This document shows positions 1-7,499 of a DNA stretch of 60,534 bases, in pieces. Source of the stretch: Bacillota bacterium (GTDB lineage Bacteria > Bacillota > Sulfobacillia > Sulfobacillales > Sulfobacillaceae); assembly GCA_021821465.1 (NCBI GenBank), contig JAKACM010000018.1, forward strand, positions 1-60,534, given 5' to 3'. The notes under the pieces were generated by a model. It was not told where the DNA came from. It ran no database searches and was given only the letters and a program-made list of their open reading frames with translations. The position numbers were made by a program, and so were the translations under genes. Within the stretch, counting starts at the first letter, position 1, and every line of letters starts with the position of its first letter.

Positions 1-2
1 CA

Positions 3-350
3 CGGTTGTTCAAAGCGGAGTCCCAAGCTTTCGCCAATGAGACCGGCCTGACGATCCATGTGAGTCACTTCCCGCCTGGCACGAGCAAGTGGAATGCGAT
101 CGAACACGAGTTATTCAGTGCGATCAGTATTAACTGGCGCGGACGACCTTTGGAAACCTTCGAAACCGTGGTCCAGTGCATTGGTCACACCCGAACGCGA
201 AAGGGCGGGACAGTGCAAGCGGAATTAGACGAGCATACGTATGAAACAGGGCGCAAGGTGGATGATGCGACATTTCACGCCCTCCATATCGAACGATATT
301 CCTTCCATGGAGAGTGGAATTACATCATTAAACCCGACTCGCAAACATAA
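3..350 (+). pseudogene. ISAzo13-type transposase, C-terminal part cut by window edge
   Basis: The frame is open from the left window edge, so only the C-terminal third of a DDE transposase is visible. The stretch HFPPGTSKWNAIEH followed by ISINWRGRPL and the ending FHGEWNYIIKP match what I know of the ISAzo13 (Rhodopirellula-type DDE) family, where the glutamate of the DDE triad lies in the NxIEH segment. Whether the full gene is intact cannot be judged because its start lies outside the window, and the pseudogene label is therefore tentative. It sits directly before a headless peptidase gene, consistent with an insertion or rearrangement breakpoint here. Confidence 0.75.
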
Positions 351-480
351 AAGTTATTTCTACGTGCTGCCTAACTATTGCGATTAGGCCGAAAACCGGT
401 GATCCAATTTCATGTCCTGCAGAGACAAAAGGATAGGCTAGAGTGCCGGGTTTGGCCCAAGAACCTGTCCGAACCATGTC

Positions 481-984
481 TTGGGCCAATTGCTGCCGGG
501 TTTGGTCTTTAAACCGTTGCATTTCCCGCCCATTAGCATGCCGAACAATCCCGAGATGGGCCATAAACCATCCCAGACTTCGCCCCCGTCATACAGATTT
601 TGGTTTGAGGATTATCCGAACGCGCCCATTTATATGGGACCCTATGTGACAGGCGATGACCAGGTGTATGTTAGCGTTTACGACGTTAACAATGGCACAG
701 CTCAAGTCTATTCGGAAAATATCACAACGGGCGGATATTATTCTCATGCATTTTCTGCTCCGTACTACAATGGTAGTACAGCCGATTTCATTGCCGAAGG
801 CGTGAATGGATATCCCACATTTGGTCATGATCCGTTCTTGGGCGCTCAATATAGCACCAATCTGGGAGGAGGTTTACTGCCGACATCTCCTACGGCCAAA
901 TATATCATGACTAACGGGTCCACCAATACGGCATGGCCCGGATCGGTGAACGGTTCAGGCAACTTTACGATATACTCCTATTGA
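481..984 (+). pseudogene. G1-family (eqolisin) acid endopeptidase, N-terminally truncated
   Basis: The recognisable part begins near base 585 with YRFWFEDYPNAPIYM and continues with the beta-sandwich pattern of G1 peptidases. The segment SAPYYNGSTADFIAEG resembles the strand carrying the catalytic glutamate of the family (here E106 of the open frame). The N-terminal half, which would hold a signal peptide and the catalytic glutamine, is missing; the bases before 580 encode unrelated sequence and no ribosome site precedes the first ATG. In the family the enzyme is secreted and works at acid pH. The likely cause of the truncation is the transposase region just upstream. I infer that it is non-functional. 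Confidence 0.6.
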
Positions 985-1093
985 CCCCTATCAATTACAT
1001 CGCATCAGATGTACTGTTGACATTCGACAGATCGGTCCCGAATAAAGAGTTGTTGGGGTGTACTTTTTTGCCATAGGGGAGAAAGGTGATAAC

Positions 1094-1723
1094 ATGTTTA
1101 AAACCATTGCGGCTGTTTTGGCTACGCTGATCACATCCGTTTCCCTAGCCGGGAACAATTCTTCTTCCTCGCCAAACATCGGCACGTCATCATCTCTCCA
1201 CGCCACGATGCCTACGGTGACAGAGATGCATAAGTTTTGGGGACAACGCTATACCACCCAAGGAATGTTTTCGCGTAGCATTAATGTCTATACGGTAAAA
1301 AATGTCACCGAAGGTATACCCGCCACTCTTCGAATAACGGAAACGTCGCAACCACAATGGCAATATCCCGTGTGGTATGGATCGCCGGTTATCTCATTAG
1401 CTCAACAAAAGTTTTGGACGAATAAAGTCCTGATCCAAACAGCGTATCACTCGATCTTCCGTGATCCGATTTACGGTACCCTTACGCACTACCATTTACA
1501 AACGGATTTATCGCGGGCTGATGCCGCCCGCGATTCGTTATTAAATCCTGTTCAAGAAGGGGCTCTGAAAAATGGTTATAATCAAGCCGAGATTGTCATT
1601 CTCAACACGCTTCTTACAAATGGGCAGTATTTTCAAATCACGGCCTATTATTATGGGAAAGTCTCTCATTTGCATCCGTTAATGCAATTCTTTCATTCTT
1701 TATTAACGCCCAGTTCCTCGTAG
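1094..1723 (+). CDS. secreted protein of unknown function
   Basis: I do not recognise the family. The ATG at 1094 is chosen over an earlier in-frame TTG because GAGAAAGGTG lies 7-17 bases upstream. The product of 209 residues starts MFKTIAAVLATLITSVSLAG, a short positive N-region plus hydrophobic core followed by a small-residue cleavage site, so export is likely. The mature part starts with a Ser/Asn-rich linker and then a mixed region rich in aromatic residues with no cysteines. It is flanked by the broken peptidase and a broken recombinase, so it may be cargo of a decayed mobile region; that is inference. Confidence 0.65.
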   Translation: MFKTIAAVLATLITSVSLAGNNSSSSPNIGTSSSLHATMPTVTEMHKFWGQRYTTQGMFSRSINVYTVKNVTEGIPATLRITETSQPQWQYPVWYGSPVISLAQQKFWTNKVLIQTAYHSIFRDPIYGTLTHYHLQTDLSRADAARDSLLNPVQEGALKNGYNQAEIVILNTLLTNGQYFQITAYYYGKVSHLHPLMQFFHSLLTPSSS

Positions 1724-1813
1724 ATTCCACCGAAGACACTGAGGTCAGTCCAGGGCATGGCAATGCCCTGCATTGGGGGTTACCCGTTATCGGGACTTAC
1801 TGCCATATCGTTG

Positions 1814-2137
1814 TCATGAGTCTTTTTGCAGATACTGATAGACCGTTTCCCGGCTGATGCCATACTCGCGGGCTAATACGGCTTTCTTGGCCCCCGCTTG
1901 GGCTTTTTGCCGCAGTTCCGCGGCTTGGTCCGGCTGCAAGGAGGGTTTGCGGCCTTTGTATACCCCTCGCTTTTTGGCTAAGGCAATGCCTTCCCGTTGC
2001 CGTTCCCGCATCAGAGCCCGTTCAAATTCCGCAAAAGCTCCCATGACGGACAAGAGCAGATGGGCCATGGGGGAATCCTCCCCCGTAAACGTCAAATGTT
2101 CCCGCACGAATTCGATCCGGATCCCATAAGGGCACAT
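1814..2137 (-). pseudogene. serine recombinase (resolvase/invertase), C-terminal fragment
   Basis: The frame shows the end of a small serine recombinase: LLLSVMGAFAEFERALMRERQREGIALAKKRG is the long E-helix with its typical AEFER motif, followed by YKGRKP and a helix-turn-helix tail (AVLAREYGISRETVYQYL). The catalytic domain with the nucleophilic serine should lie upstream, but a TGA stands immediately before the first ATG and the other frames do not supply the missing domain. So about the first 90 residues are gone. This looks like a relic of a Tn3-type or invertase element, in line with the neighbouring transposase end. Confidence 0.75.
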
Positions 2138-2618
2138 CCTTCATCCAGCTCATCACGAATTTCGCTCCTCAATTTCAATGTGGTAGACGTGCACGCTATG
2201 ATCTAAGACGCTGCATGAAGATTTCTGTTAAACTCAGTATAATACAGGTTCAATTTCTCCCGGCCGAAGGCGCCGGCCTAACGAATTCTGGCAGTTGGCC
2301 GGCATCGGATCCGTCAGCACACCTTTCTATCATCACAAATGCGGAAAACTATCACAACTCCCTTTCGCGATATGACATTAGGCAACTTGACACCGAGTCC
2401 GGGAGATTTCAATGCCGATATTGGAGTAATTGGTCATATTGCCCAAAAAATAGCGTACGACCACGGAATTTTGTGGTCGCGTCCTGATCAGGCCATCCTC
2501 CAAGAATGGGAATGAACAGGATTTGCTGTGGCCTCGTGGAACCCTTGGCCGATTCTTAGAGTCGGCGAAATGAAAGAATTTGCGAGTACTGTGGATAGGA
2601 ACGAGAAGTGGTAGACTG
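2138..2618. other. gap between the recombinase relic and fur; possible ORF remnant
   Basis: A short inverted repeat GCCGGCC/GGCCGGC (2272-2278 and 2297-2303) with an 18-base spacer is present. An open frame from 2285 to 2515, with an ATG at 2339, encodes a plausible protein-like stretch ending GHIAQKIAYDHGILWSRPDQ, but it has no ribosome site and I do not recognise it. It may be the tail of a decayed gene. No other coding signal is convincing. Confidence 0.3.
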
Positions 2619-2636
2619 TTCTCAGAGTAATGAGAA
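2619..2636. promoter_or_regulatory. perfect palindrome before fur-family gene, candidate operator
   Basis: TTCTCA-N6-TGAGAA is a perfect inverted repeat located 15 bases upstream of the chosen start of the Fur-family gene. It is not a canonical Fur or PerR box, but autoregulation by binding close to the start is common in this family. It could also be chance; no second copy in the same exact form was seen elsewhere in the window. Confidence 0.35.
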
Positions 2637-2650
2637 TGAAGGTGTTGCAG

Positions 2651-3115
2651 ATGGTTCACCTATCTTCTATCTACCGGAAGCTTGAGGAAGGCACTAAAAG
2701 ATTGACTCCTCAGCGAGAGTTAGTCATCCGAATTTTCGCGGAACACCCTGGCGAACATTTGTCGGCTGAAGAGGTGCATCAACTCGTCAAGCGGCGTTTT
2801 CAGGATATTGGGTTGGCTACGGTATATCGCTCATTGGAATTGTTGACCGACTTGGATATTCTTACGCGTATCAGTTTTGATGACGGACGGGCACGCTACG
2901 AATTCAATCAAGAGGAAACCCATCACCATCATCATTTGGTTTGTGTGGAATGTGGTCATGTTGATGAATATGGCGAGGATTTGCTGGACCCTTTGGAAGC
3001 AAGGATTTTCAATGAACGAGGATTTCAGGTTTTGGATCATGAATTGAAGTTTTACGGATTGTGCCGAAACTGTGTAGCGAAACGAAAGAAAAATTCCGGA
3101 ACGCCGCCAAAGTGA
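2651..3115 (+). CDS. Fur-family metal- or peroxide-responsive repressor
   Basis: The 154-residue product has the winged-helix DNA-binding domain (LTPQRELVIRIFAEH ... GLATVYRSLELL) followed by the dimerisation and metal domain. Visible ligands are the HHHHH run before LVCVECGH and the two CxxC pairs (CVEC and CRNC) that form the structural zinc site. The start at 2651 is preferred because AAGGTG sits 6 bases before it; two earlier in-frame ATGs overlap a palindrome and lack such a site. The family includes Fur, PerR and Zur, and I cannot tell which metal is sensed. The following gene begins 14 bases after the stop behind a GAGGGGG site, so the two are very likely cotranscribed and the redox protein may be part of the response this regulator controls. 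Confidence 0.9.
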   Translation: MVHLSSIYRKLEEGTKRLTPQRELVIRIFAEHPGEHLSAEEVHQLVKRRFQDIGLATVYRSLELLTDLDILTRISFDDGRARYEFNQEETHHHHHLVCVECGHVDEYGEDLLDPLEARIFNERGFQVLDHELKFYGLCRNCVAKRKKNSGTPPK

Positions 3116-3129
3116 GGGGGATTAGAGCT

Positions 3130-3483
3130 TTGACAACTGTCTTGCATTGCTACAAAAGGTGAACGACTTGTGCCAAAGCGCGAGCGTGGCTCCGCACTTA
3201 CGGGATTGGTTTTGAGGAACATGATTTGATAGCCGATCCTTTATCGCGATCCGAGATCGAGGAATTGGCGAATAGGGTAGGGGGAATCACAAAATTGTTG
3301 TCCCGAACCAGCCCTTCTTTCCGGATGCTAAAGGGTAGCGTGCAATCCGAGGATGAATGGGTTGATCACATGGTGGCGGAACCTCGGTTGATTAAACGGC
3401 CCATTTGGCTCATAGGTCCTGATATTGTGGTAGGGTTTTCGGAAAAGTCTTGGCAGGAACTGTGGCAGCGTCATGAGACATAG
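3130..3483 (+). CDS. ArsC/Spx-family thioredoxin-fold protein with in-frame TGA at the catalytic Cys (candidate selenoprotein)
   Basis: Reading from TTG 3130 through the TGA at 3160-3162 gives a complete 117-residue protein of the arsenate-reductase-like family (YffB/MgsR type). The N-terminus reads MTTVLHCYKR-U-TTCAKARAWL, where the family has the motif CTTC, so the TGA replaces exactly the first, nucleophilic cysteine of CxxC. The frame stays the same on both sides and the rest is well kept: PLSRSEIEELA, LLSRTSPSFR, and RLIKRPIWLIG-IVVGF, the conserved RPL-type segment. A GAGGGGG ribosome site lies 9 bases before TTG. A hairpin matching bacterial SECIS rules follows the TGA. Alternatives are a nonsense mutation (pseudogene; the rest shows no further decay) or a sequencing error. 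In this family the protein is a redox enzyme or regulator, and arsenate reduction itself is unproven. Confidence 0.7.
3178..3195 (+). promoter_or_regulatory. candidate bacterial SECIS hairpin
   Basis: In the RNA, GCG (3178-3180) pairs with CGC (3193-3195) and GAGC (3182-3185) with GCUC (3189-3192), leaving a single bulged C at 3181 and an apical loop GUG (3186-3188). The loop starts 23 bases after the UGA. A 4-bp upper stem, a G and U at the first two loop positions and a 16-37 base distance are the features I recall for bacterial SECIS elements read by SelB. The fold was found by eye; energies were not computed. Confidence 0.55.
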
Positions 3484-3983
3484 AATGAACCAGGAGATTA
3501 TCCTTAAGTGGATTTCCTTGGGGCAATGCCGCCGATATGTCTTTGGTACGTGATCGGACCGTTGATTATAGGGGCAACTGTGTCCGCATGCAGCATGGCT
3601 TGCTCTAAGCTTTGGCCGAAGGGGAACTCACGGCATTTCATCTTGATTGATTGCAGATTGGGTTTCCCATTGTGTACATCTTCCTGATACGGTTCCTGAC
3701 ATTGCCATGGACTGATTATCCGCGTAACCATTGCTCCAAGCCGTGTCTATGAGGCCTTACATTGCTAAATCCGGGAAAACTGATGTCCTAGTTTAGCAGA
3801 AGGTTAAGATCCTCTACTTTAAACCCACTGCATGAAAGAACCTCCGGGCGTTGGCTTCTGAAGAAACAAATTCATTGCACAAGGCCAGACGTCATTAGCT
3901 GTTCCTCCAGTCTTTATTCATGTTGCGGGAAAGATCTGTGAAGATTGTCTGCCGTCGCAGTTTGTGGGGCGTGTGTCAGGGTG
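3484..3983. other. intergenic, no gene recognised
   Basis: This 500-base stretch lies between the ArsC-like gene and the stop of the convergent beta-lactamase-fold gene. A 75-codon minus-strand frame (3504-3731) has no ribosome site and no family features. I see no clear terminator. Confidence 0.4.
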
Positions 3984-4832
3984 CTAGGATCGTTGCTCAT
4001 GCGTGAAATAATCAAAAATGAGGCGGCTTAATTGCGGAAGCAATATCATGGCCTCATTGTCTATATGAAAGCGCAAATCCTTGGACTTCTCACTAAGAAT
4101 GACCACCACATAATCCCCCCAGGGGCTGGTGACGATCCCAACATCATTGCGAATTCCTTCGAGAGAACCGCTTTTGCTGCCAATACGAACCATAGGGGTG
4201 TCACTTAGCTCATCACTGATCAATTCATAAGGCAAGTTGCGCGCCATTATCGTGTTATATTGTTGTTGGATTAGGATCTCCCACATGCTTTGAGATGCTT
4301 CGGGGCTTACCAGTGTTCTTTGGTAAATGCGGGTTAGCAAGGCAGCCATTTCCCGTGCGGTAGTCAAGCCCAAAGGCCCGGGAAGACTGAAGTCGATGCG
4401 TTTCATCAGCTTTGTCTCGACAAGACCGCAACTTGTGATAAAGTCGTTGACTGCATCGATACCCAACCAGCGCAAGATCATGTTTGTTGCCGTGTTGTCG
4501 CTTACAATGATCATGAGGGTTATGACATCTAAAATGGGTAAAGATAACCCCGGAGACAAACGTTGCAAAATTCCCGAGCCCTCTACGATATCCTCGGTCT
4601 CCAAGCGTAAAAACTGTTCTTGCGGGTTATGGTCATGGAGATATTGGAAAGCAGCGGCCATAATCGGTACTTTTACCACAGAAGCCGTTTCCATGACAGC
4701 CAAAGGGTCATGTTCCAAGGTATCATGGCTCATCATATGTTCCGCATAAAAACTTACCTGACCGGTAAAGCGAGAAAAAACCTCCGCTAATAGTTCGGAA
4801 ACTTCAGACTTATCCAAGTTTCTCACTTCCAT
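3984..4832 (-). CDS. beta-lactamase-fold serine hydrolase (class A-like), cytoplasmic
   Basis: The 282-residue product has the three hallmark motifs of penicillin-binding serine hydrolases in order: SVVK with nucleophile S51 and K54, SDN at 111-113, and KSG at 220-222. Spacing is that of class A beta-lactamases. Two things differ from true lactamases: the omega loop between about 145 and 160 is short and I find no ExxLN glutamate needed for deacylation, and there is no signal peptide, since the N-terminus is acidic and helical. So it is likely a cytoplasmic esterase or peptidase-like hydrolase and probably not a resistance enzyme. Substrate unknown. It reads alone on the minus strand, downstream of moeA with a 212-base gap. 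Confidence 0.8.
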   Translation of the reverse strand: MEVRNLDKSEVSELLAEVFSRFTGQVSFYAEHMMSHDTLEHDPLAVMETASVVKVPIMAAAFQYLHDHNPQEQFLRLETEDIVEGSGILQRLSPGLSLPILDVITLMIIVSDNTATNMILRWLGIDAVNDFITSCGLVETKLMKRIDFSLPGPLGLTTAREMAALLTRIYQRTLVSPEASQSMWEILIQQQYNTIMARNLPYELISDELSDTPMVRIGSKSGSLEGIRNDVGIVTSPWGDYVVVILSEKSKDLRFHIDNEAMILLPQLSRLIFDYFTHEQRS

Positions 4833-5003
4833 TTCATGTGTTCGCCCAATGTTCAGCCGTGAGGCATTGGCTCAGTTGTTCTCACTCTCGGGTTTGGCAA
4901 GATCTTGTGGACATCCGGCAGGGCACGCGTACCGTCAAATCAGAGCGGCCGAGTATGCTCTTTTGATTGGTTCTTTTGGGAAATTTGTTTAGTTAAGAAG
5001 CTG

Positions 5004-5043
5004 TGGTCACAAGTCTTCGGTTTAAATCCTGTGCTTGTGGCCA
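5004..5043 (-). terminator. long hairpin just after the moeA stop
   Basis: TGGTCACAAG (5004-5013) and CTTGTGGCCA (5034-5043) pair over 10 positions with one G-U-type mismatch and a 20-base loop. It starts one base after the moeA stop codon. The RNA after it is not U-rich, so it may be an RNA-stabilising hairpin or a rho-independent terminator of poor quality. Confidence 0.35.
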
Positions 5044-5044
5044 A

Positions 5045-6271
5045 TCATTCATCGGGTACCCAATGGATACCCTCTAGGCCCAGCCCCGGAATCATCAGGC
5101 CATTTAGCATCGTGTTTTCAGGAAGCTTGGGACTGCCTTGCGGGATCACGGCAAAAACGTCTGCTTGTCTGTATGGAGTAATTATATCAGAGCCTTGAGG
5201 CAAGCGGGCATCAAAGAATATTTCGCCATTATTGGCAATGAGGCGAGCCCTTAGGTACCGTGTTTCCCGGGTTGTTTTATTGAATGGATGCAAAAGCCGT
5301 CCTTCGATATGACGCACGGAAAGCCTAGCCCCATACAAGGAAACCAAGTACGGTAGCACGATAAGAAACCAGGCGGTGAAAGCGGCCCCCGGATTTCCCG
5401 ACAGGGACAAAATGGGAACACCCCCTTTTTGGGCTGCCGCGATGGCTTTTCCGGGATGCATGTCAATCCACCGGAAAAGTATATGAGTATGCTTGGTCAG
5501 GTACTCGATGACCTGATCCTTGTCGCCCACTGAGACGCCCCCGGTGGAGATAACGAGATCATAAGAGGATAGATCGGCGAATGCTTGTTCAACCGATGGC
5601 AGGGAGTCCCGAGCGTGAGGTGTTTTTTCCACGCTGGCTCCCGCCTCCCTCAATAAAGCCTGAAAGAGATAACGGTTGACGTTATAAATGTGAGCGGGTT
5701 TTAATTTTTCGCCAGGATTTTGCAGTTCGTTGCCGGTGGTGATAAGAAGAACTCTGGGCTTACGGTAGACACTGACACTTTCATAACCGGCCAATGCCAC
5801 AAGCCCGATTTCGGGGGACCCCAAACGCTGACCGGGACTCAACACGAGATGCCCTGAAGCGATTTCCGATCCCCGTTGACTGATATTGCGGAACAAAGAA
5901 ATTGGATGCTTAATCTCGATTTCATTACCGTGCCGAACGACCGCTTCTTGCTCAATAACGGTATCAAGTTCGGGCGGAACGGGAGCTCCGGTCATGATAC
6001 GGATTGCACGACCCCAAGAAACGGAACTCGTAAAGATGTCACCCGCATTGATCTGTCCTTGCACCATGAAGGTTCCCGGGGTCTCGTGAGATCGCACGGC
6101 ATAACCGTCCATCGCCGCGCGGTGAAATGGTGGGGCGTCACTGCGGGCGTGAATGGGCTCGGCCAAGGTTCTACCCAGACAGTGTTCTATGGGAACTTCC
6201 TCAATATCCGCAATGGGAGGACGGATGCTTTGAATGAGACTTAATGCTTCCCTTACGCTAATGTGACTCAT
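5045..6271 (-). CDS. moeA: molybdopterin molybdenumtransferase MoeA
   Basis: The enzyme inserts molybdate into adenylylated molybdopterin, giving the active cofactor in the cytoplasm. The 408 residues match MoeA length and domain order: an N-terminal domain with the segment FHRAAMDGYAV that is typical of the family, the MogA-like core with TGNEL and TGGVSVGDKD, the SLSGNPGAAFTAW segment, and the small C-terminal domain IV. It is the last gene of mobA-mobB-moeA, 55 bases after mobB. The presence of this set implies that the host makes molybdoenzymes of the dinucleotide (bis-MGD) type, such as formate dehydrogenase or nitrate reductase, none of which is in the window. Confidence 0.93.
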   Translation of the reverse strand: MSHISVREALSLIQSIRPPIADIEEVPIEHCLGRTLAEPIHARSDAPPFHRAAMDGYAVRSHETPGTFMVQGQINAGDIFTSSVSWGRAIRIMTGAPVPPELDTVIEQEAVVRHGNEIEIKHPISLFRNISQRGSEIASGHLVLSPGQRLGSPEIGLVALAGYESVSVYRKPRVLLITTGNELQNPGEKLKPAHIYNVNRYLFQALLREAGASVEKTPHARDSLPSVEQAFADLSSYDLVISTGGVSVGDKDQVIEYLTKHTHILFRWIDMHPGKAIAAAQKGGVPILSLSGNPGAAFTAWFLIVLPYLVSLYGARLSVRHIEGRLLHPFNKTTRETRYLRARLIANNGEIFFDARLPQGSDIITPYRQADVFAVIPQGSPKLPENTMLNGLMIPGLGLEGIHWVPDE

Positions 6272-6326
6272 AATCTCTGCCCTTCTTAGGAATTCTTGGG
6301 TTCACAACCTATAACCATCAGGCTGT

Positions 6327-6842
6327 CTAGTGTTGGAAAAATTCTCTCGCCGATGGATCCGTCCAGCAAAAACTCAATTCTCGCTGATGCTTGTCAATAT
6401 ATGCCGCGAGTTCTTGACTGGCGGCAAGACTGAGTGGAAGTCCTGCACGATAGTAATCGGCATCTGGGCTATTCACCCGATTAGGTCCAACCACTAACCG
6501 CGCATTGACCACCTGACGCAAAATCTCTTCCGAATCCAGTACAATTTTGGGTGTGGGAAGGTGTTTTCCTCCCTCCCATATCATCCACCTATAATAATGC
6601 GCCATGCTGTCCCAATCAATGGCTAAAGAGACCGATCCCCGCCAGGTCATCTGGCCCGGTTGCATCAAAAGCGTGTCGGCCTGTTGAGAGGCAAGACGGC
6701 TCGTATCCGATCCCGGTCGATCGGAACCGGGATGGTGCGAAAATTTCACTGCAATCATGGGCCCTGCCAATTTGGCACACAATGCTTCAATCAGCCGTGT
6801 CTTTCCTGTGTCGGAATACCCCACGATATGGATCACACGCAT
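6327..6842 (-). CDS. mobB: molybdopterin-guanine dinucleotide biosynthesis protein MobB
   Basis: The 171-residue product begins MRVIHIVGYSDTGKTRLIE with a P-loop GYSDTGKT (8-15), and has the short switch region TLLMQPGQM typical of MobB GTP-binding adapters. MobB assists MobA and MoeA in cofactor assembly. The start lies 6 bases downstream of the mobA stop, with AAAGGATCGTGAG at the junction as ribosome site. The C-terminal part (residues 120-171) is shorter and less typical, but position between mobA and moeA supports the call. Confidence 0.82.
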   Translation of the reverse strand: MRVIHIVGYSDTGKTRLIEALCAKLAGPMIAVKFSHHPGSDRPGSDTSRLASQQADTLLMQPGQMTWRGSVSLAIDWDSMAHYYRWMIWEGGKHLPTPKIVLDSEEILRQVVNARLVVGPNRVNSPDADYYRAGLPLSLAASQELAAYIDKHQRELSFCWTDPSAREFFQH

Positions 6843-6848
6843 GTCGAC

Positions 6849-7433
6849 TCACGATCCTTTTTCCGGACGGAATCTGAGCAGACAGGACTCCCAGTCCCCG
6901 GGGGTATTGATATTCACAATCCAGCTATCAGGAACCTGAACCCAGCCGATTCGACGGGACGCCAGAAAATCCTGAACGTTGCGTCCCCCTTCTTGACGGT
7001 AACTTTGCAGAACGGGCATGAGCTGCAAGGACCAGAATCCCGCTAAAGGCTGTTTATGGTCGTGACTCCTGGGCATAAGCGCATCAACAGGTTCTTGCCA
7101 TTTGGTGAGTAGCCAGGAATAGAAATTCAATGGCAGAAAAGGCAAATCAACGGCCAGGACAGCCAAATAGTTCGCCTGAGATACCCCCATGGCCCGTTCA
7201 ATACCCGAGAGTGGTCCCGCATAAGGTTCGTCATCGCACAAGTCGTATGAGTTGCCGTTGTGATAATCCCATGACCTCGAAACCCATACGCATCCGTTAA
7301 CGGCAACCTTAAGTAGTTCATAGGCCCGGGCAATTAAGCTCATACCATCGGGCAAGACCAACCCCGATTTGTCTGTGCCCATACGGGATGATCGTCCGCC
7401 GGCTAAAATTAACCCATCAATCATGGTTTGCAT
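6849..7433 (-). CDS. mobA: molybdenum cofactor guanylyltransferase MobA
   Basis: MobA transfers GMP from GTP to the molybdenum cofactor, giving MGD. The nucleotide-binding signature LAGGRSSRMGTDK is at residues 10-22 and the metal-binding AVDLPF segment follows in the middle, as in the nucleotidyltransferase family. I chose the ATG at 7433 because the AAGGGGG site ends about 10 bases before it; a TTG at 7439 is in frame but only 4 bases from that site. The gene leads the mobA-mobB-moeA operon on the minus strand. Confidence 0.88.
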   Translation of the reverse strand: MQTMIDGLILAGGRSSRMGTDKSGLVLPDGMSLIARAYELLKVAVNGCVWVSRSWDYHNGNSYDLCDDEPYAGPLSGIERAMGVSQANYLAVLAVDLPFLPLNFYSWLLTKWQEPVDALMPRSHDHKQPLAGFWSLQLMPVLQSYRQEGGRNVQDFLASRRIGWVQVPDSWIVNINTPGDWESCLLRFRPEKGS

Positions 7434-7455
7434 GCCCAAATTTCCCCCTTGATTA

Positions 7456-7461
7456 ATTATA
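7456..7461 (-). promoter_or_regulatory. candidate -10 box of the mob operon
   Basis: On the minus strand the sequence TACTATAAT contains a perfect TATAAT 22 bases before the mobA start. No convincing -35 hexamer is at 16-18 bases upstream, so the call is weak. The EamA gene ends only 66 bases upstream of mobA, so readthrough is also possible. Confidence 0.35.
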
Positions 7462-7499
7462 GTACAAAGGAAAATAGGAAATTTAGGGCGGGCTAGGGT

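Noticed and set aside
3226..3483. Reading the ArsC-like gene as an 85-residue protein starting at TTG 3226
   Set aside because: It would begin in the middle of the thioredoxin fold, without the CxxC site and without a ribosome site; the frame continues upstream through a single TGA to a well-placed start.
5004..5043. tRNA-like motif (GGTTTAAATCC with flanking stem)
   Set aside because: Only two base pairs support a T-arm, and no D-arm, anticodon arm or acceptor stem can be formed; it is better explained as a plain hairpin after moeA.
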